IMG/VR virus record: IMGVR_UViG_3300042731_004906
Location: 1-53,382 of that record
DNA: 53,382 bases
Direction: 5' to 3' (one strand)
Origin: a virus
Below, in pieces: positions 47,248 through 53,382 of the stretch. Position numbers and translations under genes: made by a program. Each line of letters starts with the position of its first letter. The first letter of the stretch is position 1. Below the pieces are notes generated by a model. It searched no databases and was not told the DNA's origin. It saw only the letters and a list, made by a program, of their open reading frames with translations.

Positions 47248-47709
47248 TTATCCGCCTACTTCCTCAAATACAATCGTGCCGTTCATCGTCAAAGCATCGT
47301 CAGGCGCAGATTGTAATTCCACGATAAATAGGCCGGATGGTGATACAACCGGTCTATCTTCGGGAGGAGGCAGGAAGTAGAATCCAATCTGCACGTTAAA
47401 TGCCTCCGCGTGCAAAAAGGTTCCTTCAACACTCTGAGTTGTATTGTTTGCTTCAACGGTTCCGCCAAAGGCAGCATCCCCTACTTGCAAGGGACTGGGA
47501 GTAACAGACGTGCCGCCCGAACCAGTTGCCGTACCACGATGAATCAGAATCGGCAACATCTCTGCTTGTGCATCACCAGCATCAGAAGATTGAGTGATCG
47601 TTACGGAGTGAATGATTACTGCCGCATCTGCCGGAGCAATCAGCTCGAATAAATCTTGCGCTGCCGATACTGCTACCTCTTCAAAAACCGCTGCATATGT
47701 TCTGCCCAT
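47248..47709 (-). CDS. Beta-sandwich virion protein
   Basis: 153 residues, beta-rich with VTITQSSDAGDAQAEMLPILIHRGTATGSGG and a GLFIVELQSAPDDALTMNGTIVFEE end. This looks like small phage capsid decoration proteins. Encoded among other decoration genes. No specific family. Confidence 0.6.
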   Translation of the reverse strand: MGRTYAAVFEEVAVSAAQDLFELIAPADAAVIIHSVTITQSSDAGDAQAEMLPILIHRGTATGSGGTSVTPSPLQVGDAAFGGTVEANNTTQSVEGTFLHAEAFNVQIGFYFLPPPEDRPVVSPSGLFIVELQSAPDDALTMNGTIVFEEVGG

Positions 47710-47724
47710 TTTTTACCCCTTTAC

Positions 47725-48579
47725 TTACATTCTCAATAATATATTTTTGCTTGGATGTCTACGTGACGGGAAAGGCATCCCTACTGCTGCTGCCACCGAA
47801 GGCACTACAAAAAATGTTGGTATTCGCGGCTTGTACAATTCCCACCTGGTAGCAGGGTCGAATAGTTGCCAGTTTTCGGCGGCTAATAATATTCGGTTGT
47901 AGAACCTTATCTCCGGCATTTCACCGGAAGCATTAAAGTTCCCGGTTACTCCATTTAGTGTGAATAACGCCGCCCGGTCAGTATCCTGACCGCCCTGTGC
48001 TTTCGTTGTTGTCCCAATTGAAACACCATCACGGTAAAAACTGACTGCGTCATCAGTGTCCCACGATATTGCATAGTGGTGATACCGATCTGTATCCAAA
48101 ACAAAGGTGTCACTATACACGGAAGAACTTGAATATAGGCTCAATTTGTAGCTAGTACCACTGTCCTGATATATACCACAAAAAAACCGGGGGGAGCTAG
48201 AATTGAAATTATTCGTGAAAATTACGTGTCGGGCGATGCTGTTTGAATTGGCTTTATACCACCAACTTATGGTAAACGGTCTGGGTGCGGCGGCATTTAA
48301 AATACTATTCGGAAAAGTAACGTATTTTGTGGTCGTGTTGTCGGGAGCCAAGACAGGACCTTGCGTTCCAACGTCCCAGCCCAACCCACCAGTTAAAGTA
48401 CCACGACTACCCACAGTACTGAGGTCCAGCAATATGTTACTGCCAAATGACGGTCGGGTGGGACACCACCCAACCAATCCGGTAGCCTGCGGTGACTTCG
48501 TGTTTAGTTCAAAATCTACAGCGGGGGGTCCTGGAAGTTTCCACCCACTTCGATGTGAAAACCGGTTGAAAGAATCCAT
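47725..48579 (-). CDS. LamG/ConA-like lectin-domain protein
   Basis: 284 residues. Concanavalin/LamG fold: PRPFTISWWYKANSN, RHVIFTNNFNSSSPRFFCGIYQDSG, HHYAISWDTDDAVSFYRDGVSIGTTT, EIRFYNRILLAAENWQLFD. It ends with a PRIPTFFVVPS ... HPSKN-LLRM tail related to the repeat protein next door. Probably a virion surface adhesin that binds sugars of the host. Confidence 0.78.
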   Translation of the reverse strand: MDSFNRFSHRSGWKLPGPPAVDFELNTKSPQATGLVGWCPTRPSFGSNILLDLSTVGSRGTLTGGLGWDVGTQGPVLAPDNTTTKYVTFPNSILNAAAPRPFTISWWYKANSNSIARHVIFTNNFNSSSPRFFCGIYQDSGTSYKLSLYSSSSVYSDTFVLDTDRYHHYAISWDTDDAVSFYRDGVSIGTTTKAQGGQDTDRAALFTLNGVTGNFNASGEMPEIRFYNRILLAAENWQLFDPATRWELYKPRIPTFFVVPSVAAAVGMPFPSRRHPSKNILLRM

Positions 48580-48580
48580 A

Positions 48581-48964
48581 TTATTCCAGTGCCGTAATGA
48601 CCCAGGCCGTACCTAATTGCGCTGTCCAGGTTGAAGCGACACCACCTCCAACCTGAACCGCGATTAAAAACCATCCTGGCGTAATTAACACATCTTTTCG
48701 TTGCACCAACCCGGCAGACGCCGGGCGTGGAAATACCGAGCGGACTGTACCGACTGTTTCATATGTTCCACCGTAATCAGTGGAACGGAACAATTCAACC
48801 TCAGCCCCGGCACTAATACTGGTTGTATTTGGATTAGTAATAACTACCGGAACCCAACCCTCCAACTCCTGACTCAATACAAATGAAAATGTAGCATATC
48901 CCGATTGCGCCACACCTGCTCCGGCTACATAAGTCCCTACCAGAGCTTGCACAAAATTAGCCAT
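48581..48964 (-). CDS. Small beta-rich virion protein
   Basis: 127 residues, beta-rich (QSGYATFSFVLSQELEGWVPVVITNP), ATWTAQLG-like end. Position between a LamG protein and a glycosyltransferase suggests a decoration protein. No family recognised. Confidence 0.5.
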   Translation of the reverse strand: MANFVQALVGTYVAGAGVAQSGYATFSFVLSQELEGWVPVVITNPNTTSISAGAEVELFRSTDYGGTYETVGTVRSVFPRPASAGLVQRKDVLITPGWFLIAVQVGGGVASTWTAQLGTAWVITALE

Positions 48965-49652
48965 AGCCCTTTACCTCAAACAATTCTGATTGCTGTAATT
49001 TGCCATTTTGTGGTAAGTCATCCAATGTGACTGGCGAAATGCGTAGATGATGACAGTGGACATTCAACGCCGCGTATGCTTCAATGTTCAGTCTTTTTAG
49101 TCGCAAAAAGAATGAGTGGTCCTCGCTATATGGAAAAATCTTGTCGAATGGTTGCTCGTTTAATTCGGTTGCTATCCGGTCAAATACTCTACGACGTACA
49201 AATAGACATCCTCCACCGGCAGAACCAATTTGCACAACTTTGACGTTATCCGGCCAAACGGCCATCGGTTGCAATCCGGGTGCATCCTCTGGGCCAACCC
49301 ATTGAAACAAAACCGGTACGTGTGGCGGCTGTTTCATTTGATACAAGCCACTTACTACATCCAGGTCGTGTTTGTTGGCAATCATCACCATTCGGGCTAC
49401 GATGTCAGGCTCAAAAACGTGGTCTGTGTCTAGCTGCACCAACCAATCTCCAACGAAGCGTGACACTAGGGCGTTTCTGGCCGGGGCGTGATCTGAAAAA
49501 GCAGACCGCTCCAGGTGAATGTGTACGCCCTCGTCGCACCATTCGGCATTAAAAGCTGCCATCTGGCCCCAAGACCAACAGAATTGCTCCAGTACTGCGG
49601 GCAGGCCACCTAAATATGCAACTGTACCGATTGCTTTAGAGCCGATAATCAT
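48957..49652 (-). CDS. Glycosyltransferase, GT-A type
   Basis: 231 residues. DWLVQLDTDHVFEPDI contains the LDTDH (DxD) metal site; SAGGGCLFVRRRVF and FPYSEDHSFFLRLKRLN are GT2-like substrate motifs. It transfers a sugar from a nucleotide sugar. Its place with two further glycosyltransferase genes among decoration proteins suggests glycosylation of virion proteins or DNA. Confidence 0.78.
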   Translation of the reverse strand: MIIGSKAIGTVAYLGGLPAVLEQFCWSWGQMAAFNAEWCDEGVHIHLERSAFSDHAPARNALVSRFVGDWLVQLDTDHVFEPDIVARMVMIANKHDLDVVSGLYQMKQPPHVPVLFQWVGPEDAPGLQPMAVWPDNVKVVQIGSAGGGCLFVRRRVFDRIATELNEQPFDKIFPYSEDHSFFLRLKRLNIEAYAALNVHCHHLRISPVTLDDLPQNGKLQQSELFEVKGYG

Positions 49653-50709
49653 TTATCCACCCATTCCATTGTTCGGCCACTCGCCACCAGTCACAACGCT
49701 GCCGAGCTTCCGTCATCATCTCTTGCCTGATTGCCTTCTGCGCGCTAGGGTTTTCAACCAAGCGACAAATGGCATCGACATACCGTGCTCGCACCAGAGC
49801 ATCTCCAGACGGACTACCCTCGATAAAAACGCCGTGCTTTACGTTGTCCAGCGTAGCCCAATATGGTCGAGTAATCGGAATTGCACCTAATACCTGTGCC
49901 TCCATACAGGATATGCACGAAGTCTCGGTAAAGTCAGTCGGATAGACCCACATTCCTGACTGCATAAATTCTTTGTATAGCTGCTTTTGCCCGATGCGCC
50001 CGTGCCAAATAACACCATCCATTTGTTTGGCCCGTTCCATCGTATCGAATGATGGCTGCCACGGTCGCCGGTCGCCGTGACCGTCTGAAATCATCTTAAT
50101 GTTGTCAATACCGTAGAAGATGTGCAGCTCTAAATCTTCTACTTGTTCCCTGGCTCGTTCAAAGATGGTCAATAACGCCGCCAATCCCCGATCTGGTGAA
50201 CTGGAATAGATCAGTCTTTTTGAATTACGCTTGGGCGAAATTAGACTGTCGGCCAAATCTACCCGGACTCCGTTGCTACTCAAAACTAACTTATCGGCAA
50301 TATACGGAGCCAGATTGAGTAAGTAATCTCGGTGTGTTCGACAAAGGGCCATTATTTTGTCAGCCTTGATAACATCTTTATTCCAGTCGGGGTAATAGAC
50401 ATCCTGACAGATTAGCCACGCCCGGCGATTCGCTGTTGGCTCAAATTCCTCGAATGTTGTCGGGTGGCGATAAATAATCCACAGACCATCATCGGTCAAA
50501 TCAGCCTCAGATAAATCGCGCCACTCTACCCCACGCCATTCTCCGTTATCGCCATTGGGTAATGCTGTATAGCTTGTGACATCGTGACCCATTTTGGCCA
50601 GTCGCCGGGATAACTCAATATGGCTTGTTTCACTACCACCGATACCAGACTCCAGATTGCGCCAGGACCACGGCTCTATATGATTAGGCGAATAAAAATG
50701 AAGTTTCAT
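49636..50709 (-). CDS. Glycosyltransferase, GT-B (GT4-like)
   Basis: 357 residues. N-domain GGSETSHIELSRRLAKMGHDV (typical acceptor part), then AWLICQDVYYPDW, and C-domain RLIYSSSPDRGLAALL and FTETSCISCMEAQVLGAIPITRPY (the E-rich nucleotide-sugar site). Overlaps the GT-A gene by 17 bp. Likely works with it on one sugar chain. Confidence 0.83.
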   Translation of the reverse strand: MKLHFYSPNHIEPWSWRNLESGIGGSETSHIELSRRLAKMGHDVTSYTALPNGDNGEWRGVEWRDLSEADLTDDGLWIIYRHPTTFEEFEPTANRRAWLICQDVYYPDWNKDVIKADKIMALCRTHRDYLLNLAPYIADKLVLSSNGVRVDLADSLISPKRNSKRLIYSSSPDRGLAALLTIFERAREQVEDLELHIFYGIDNIKMISDGHGDRRPWQPSFDTMERAKQMDGVIWHGRIGQKQLYKEFMQSGMWVYPTDFTETSCISCMEAQVLGAIPITRPYWATLDNVKHGVFIEGSPSGDALVRARYVDAICRLVENPSAQKAIRQEMMTEARQRCDWWRVAEQWNGWINDYRL

Positions 50710-50740
50710 CTTATGATAAAGCTAGTGCCTTTGCCATAAT

Positions 50741-51010
50741 CTAACCTGTTATCCTGTCAACGATAATCGCCCCGGCGCTCAGGGCAAATGGCAGACAAAA
50801 CCAGGTAGTGTATACCGGTATAGTCCAGTAAGCAGCGGCTATAATCAAGCCGACATAAATCGACATACACCATACGCACTCAAAAGCGCCGGAATGTTGT
50901 CGCGCCCGCCACTTAAACTCGGTCAGTAAGTCCCACGGACCACGCTCGCTGTCATTGGTGAGCAAAGACGATATGCGCCAGACCGTCAGGGCTAAAATGA
51001 TATAGTTCAT
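50741..51010 (-). CDS. DUF1360-like membrane protein
   Basis: 89 residues with two or three hydrophobic helices. The TVWRISSLLTNDSERGPW segment and CVWCMSIYVG match the style of DUF1360 proteins, of unknown role. A dispersed palindrome variant precedes the start directly. Confidence 0.6.
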   Translation of the reverse strand: MNYIILALTVWRISSLLTNDSERGPWDLLTEFKWRARQHSGAFECVWCMSIYVGLIIAAAYWTIPVYTTWFCLPFALSAGAIIVDRITG

Positions 51011-51027
51011 AAAATCTCAATTCAAAT

Positions 51028-51068
51028 TAAAATAAAAAAGGGCATATCCTCACAGTGAGGATATGCCC
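51028..51068 (-). terminator. Rho-independent terminator
   Basis: GGGCATATCCTCAC paired with its complement (51040-51068) with T-rich tail on the minus strand (51039-51028). It separates the right-edge genes from the DUF1360-like gene. Confidence 0.85.
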
Positions 51069-51107
51069 AGGTTAAAGGCCAGTTGTTGTTAGGGCTTTAG
51101 TTCTATC

Positions 51108-51389
51108 TTATTCTATTATGAAAACTCGTGTCTCCACGTGTCTTATAGGGTAGAATTTTTCAGAACTAAGGTCAATGGTCATTGATTGCTTCCCTTCTCT
51201 TTCTCCGACAGATTCAACCGTAATCAACTTGTCTAACCCCGGAAATTCACAAGATGGTTTCGGGTTTGGTAGCAGGGGATTCCGCTCCCTCTCTACTACT
51301 GCCTTTATAGCGACATCTACCAGTTCTATCCCAAAGCCAGAAATAATAGTTATGCCGGATATAGCTTTGATAAAATCTCTGCGGTTCAT
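51108..51389 (-). CDS. Small protein with Tat-like signal
   Basis: 93 residues. The N-terminus NRRDFIKAISGITIISGFG has the twin-arginine (R-R-D-F-I-K) pattern with a hydrophobic core, so export of the folded protein is possible. The rest is polar and beta-rich. Unusual for a phage gene in a virion cluster; a moron that changes the host envelope is an option. No family recognised. Confidence 0.6.
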   Translation of the reverse strand: MNRRDFIKAISGITIISGFGIELVDVAIKAVVERERNPLLPNPKPSCEFPGLDKLITVESVGEREGKQSMTIDLSSEKFYPIRHVETRVFIIE

Positions 51390-53382
51390 CTTATCTCTTC
51401 CAAAATCGCCGTCGCTCTCGCTTCGGCAATTCCCTTGATTTTTTGCAGCCCTTCCAATCCGGCTTGACGGATAGCTGCCGGCGTGTCAAGTCCGGCGTTT
51501 CTCATTCGCTTGGCAATGGCAGACGTGACAGCGGAGAGGGATTCAAGATCAAACTCTGGCGCATTTTGCACCGCTAAAGCTTCGGCTGCCTGTTGCCTTG
51601 CTTTGGCTTTGGCTTGTTCCAAACGTTCGAGAGGGGAAACGTAATCAGGCGGAGGCGTAGCAGACCGAACTTCAACCGGCTTGACAACTTCCGGCTTGAC
51701 TTGCCACTTGCCGGGTTGTAAGGCTACGTCTTGTTTGTGGACCAGGGTTTCAAGGCCGTGGTCACCGTAACCATAGTTGATAACATATCCGTCTCCGCGT
51801 TTTGTATGTTGCAGATATGGCATACCAAACAATTCGCGCGGTGGCCGAGGCCAGACATAAGAGCCTCTAATGTGGTGATTGCCACGGCTGCCAATATAGG
51901 TCGCCTGTACAAAGTCGTCATCATTCATTGTCGAACTCGCTTCCATAACGGTACTACCACCGCTTTGTGATTGCTTTCTGCATCCACAGCCCACGTCCTT
52001 TATCTCCAGTTTCTTGTGCTTCGTTCTTATGTATTCTAGCACATCTTCAGCTTTTTGTCTACCATCTTTGCTATCTAGCTCGATATGCCGCTCGCCGGCT
52101 CGTAGCCGGTAACGGACTAACTTTTCTGGCAGATGCTTGAAACAATGCCCGGCTTTGGCTAACCTTAGCCAGTAGTCCCAATCTTCGAGTGTGTCCATTG
52201 CCTCATCAAAGCCGCCGATCTCGTTGTGCCAGGCTCGCGGCAAGAGCGTTGATACCAAGTTCCAATTGTAAGCCGTCTCCAGGGTGGTCGGTTCGGCTAA
52301 TGCTTTTTGACAGTCAAACGGACGGCGTTCATAGGCTATAATAGCCTCGCCGGTTTTGGGATTGTAGCTCTCTAGCCGGTTTTCTTTTTGGAGTTTGCGG
52401 GCCGACGTTTCGTTGATGACCGCCTGCCCGACGTAATCGGTATAGATAGCCGCCTGGTACTGATTCCAGTAGTTGACCATCTGGCCCAGGGCGTCAATCG
52501 GGCGAAGGGTGTCATCAGCGTCAAGGAAGAGGATAAGGGGGGCGCGGGCTATTTCTACGCCACGGTTACGGGCGTAGCCTGCGCCAAGGGGTTTTAGTTC
52601 TGTTTTGTATTGAGTAAGGGGAACATATCTGACATACGGATATGCACTTAATATGTCATAATCATCTTGATACCATCCCGTAGTATCAGTATCATCAACT
52701 ACAATCGCCTCCCATCGCCTAAACCTTTGCGATTCCAGGGAATCGAGCGCATCGATAACGGTATGCTCATGACTAGGCCCAACGGGAATGATGACGGATA
52801 CTATCGGTTCGTCATACTGGCGCACCGGGTGACTGATACCGTTGATAGGCGTGGCGTAGCTGGCCAGTGGGTGGTGATGGTCACTTACCCACGAATGCCA
52901 GCCTCGATAATCTGTCATCTTATGCTCACGGTTGCCAGTTACGAGGCCAGATTTCCAGGAGTAGTGGAATAGGCCCTTGTCGGTGACCTTGCGCGCCTTC
53001 CAGCCATAAGCGCCCATTCGCAACCACAATTCCCCGTCCTCTTCCCCCGCTCCGTCTGGGCAGTATCTTGCCCGATAACCGCCAAGTCGCTCCCAAATGA
53101 CACGCCTGAAAACGTTGCAGGTCCAGACGGTATTAACGCCGTCTATCATCCGGTCATAGTCCCACTCAGGATTACCCGGCGATAGCTGCACCGTTCCATC
53201 CGGCTCGTGAGATGTCAAGCCGGTATAGGCCAGACCGAGAGAGTTGTCCGCTTCCAATTCCTTGACGCAAATCCCAAGAAAAGTCGGGTCAAGCCAGTCG
53301 TCACTGTCCAGACAACAGACATACTTAGATGTGGTGTGAGCTATGCCGTTGTTACGGGCAATGGCTACGGTTTGGTTAGGTT
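51386..53382 (-). CDS. Large double glycosyltransferase, 5' end beyond right edge
   Basis: About 665 residues visible, open at the right edge; the frame already runs upstream through ARNNGIAH and VCCLDSDDWLDP, the N-terminal GT2 nucleotide-sugar motif. A second GT2 domain follows (SVIIPVGPSHEHTVIDALDS, FLDADDTL, LEDWDYWLRL). C-terminal part: Cys cluster CGCRK, a small basic domain, and a helix-hairpin-helix-like end (TSAIAKRMRNAGLDTPAAIR ... KIKGIAEARATAILEEI) that would bind DNA or protein. An HhH on a glycosyltransferase is unusual. Confidence 0.8.
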   Translation of the reverse strand, partial: PNQTVAIARNNGIAHTTSKYVCCLDSDDWLDPTFLGICVKELEADNSLGLAYTGLTSHEPDGTVQLSPGNPEWDYDRMIDGVNTVWTCNVFRRVIWERLGGYRARYCPDGAGEEDGELWLRMGAYGWKARKVTDKGLFHYSWKSGLVTGNREHKMTDYRGWHSWVSDHHHPLASYATPINGISHPVRQYDEPIVSVIIPVGPSHEHTVIDALDSLESQRFRRWEAIVVDDTDTTGWYQDDYDILSAYPYVRYVPLTQYKTELKPLGAGYARNRGVEIARAPLILFLDADDTLRPIDALGQMVNYWNQYQAAIYTDYVGQAVINETSARKLQKENRLESYNPKTGEAIIAYERRPFDCQKALAEPTTLETAYNWNLVSTLLPRAWHNEIGGFDEAMDTLEDWDYWLRLAKAGHCFKHLPEKLVRYRLRAGERHIELDSKDGRQKAEDVLEYIRTKHKKLEIKDVGCGCRKQSQSGGSTVMEASSTMNDDDFVQATYIGSRGNHHIRGSYVWPRPPRELFGMPYLQHTKRGDGYVINYGYGDHGLETLVHKQDVALQPGKWQVKPEVVKPVEVRSATPPPDYVSPLERLEQAKAKARQQAAEALAVQNAPEFDLESLSAVTSAIAKRMRNAGLDTPAAIRQAGLEGLQKIKGIAEARATAILEEIR

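Noticed and set aside
1-53382. Window as a complete circular genome
   Set aside because: Joining the ends would fuse the capsid gene to a glycosyltransferase. The matching frame is a one-in-three chance, so both genes are simply cut by the edges.

Overview
The window is a 53.4 kb piece of a tailed double-stranded DNA phage or prophage of siphovirus type. It carries a small and large terminase, a portal, a MuF-like protein, a capsid protease and scaffold, a major capsid protein cut by the left edge, a head-tail connector, a tail tube, a tail assembly chaperone, a 1114-residue tape measure, Dit and Tal-like tail proteins and a fibre. No host chromosomal gene is visible. The host is uncertain. 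The best clue is the secreted-type N-terminus of the Dit-like protein (signal peptide, then a KIYLPVIFK stretch), a style I associate with secreted proteins of Chloroflexota; this is a weak inference.

Layout, left to right. 1-10,352 is the head module on the minus strand (TerS, TerL, portal, small genes, MuF-like, protease, capsid), with one plus-strand moron at 4,127. 10,384-13,500 holds small genes, a broken ABC-acetyltransferase gene and a holin-like protein. 13,521-21,725 is the early or replication block on the minus strand: MazG-like, DNA methyltransferase, SNF2-type helicase, DnaC-like loader, replication initiator with internal iterons, HNH, DUF5131, nuclease and an XRE-like regulator. 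A divergent promoter pair at 21,747-21,831 separates this from a plus-strand block (21,873-25,621) with an annealing-type protein and an excisionase-like HTH. 25,694-29,212 has an HNH gene, two ribbon-helix-helix regulators, an FtsK/HerA-like ATPase and a membrane-anchored HTH protein, which recall plasmid maintenance or transfer functions. 29,350-36,942 and 41,225-53,382 are tail, head-tail and decoration genes on the minus strand, with two glycosyltransferases and a third, larger one open at the right edge.

The most striking part is 36,943-41,243, about 4.3 kb of plus-strand DNA placed between the tail chaperone and tape measure genes, which are normally adjacent. It holds three self-contained transcription units. 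Two are diverged copies of one module: consensus promoter; 5' leader with a long helix and a second crossing helix; a RAMP-like protein with a C-terminal glycine-rich loop; a noncoding tract with a 5-nt period (consensus RGYNN) of many units; a small HNH nuclease; a second RGYNN tract of about 16 units; and a Rho-independent terminator whose stem abuts the last unit. Between them lies a promoter-to-terminator operon of five tiny genes. I know of no described system with this layout. It is my main candidate for something new.

Two other features run through the phage: about fifteen copies of an intergenic palindrome (TCAATTGCAATTGA and variants), absent from the 4.3 kb insertion, and several promoters sharing the extended -35 element CTATTGACA with a 17-bp spacer.
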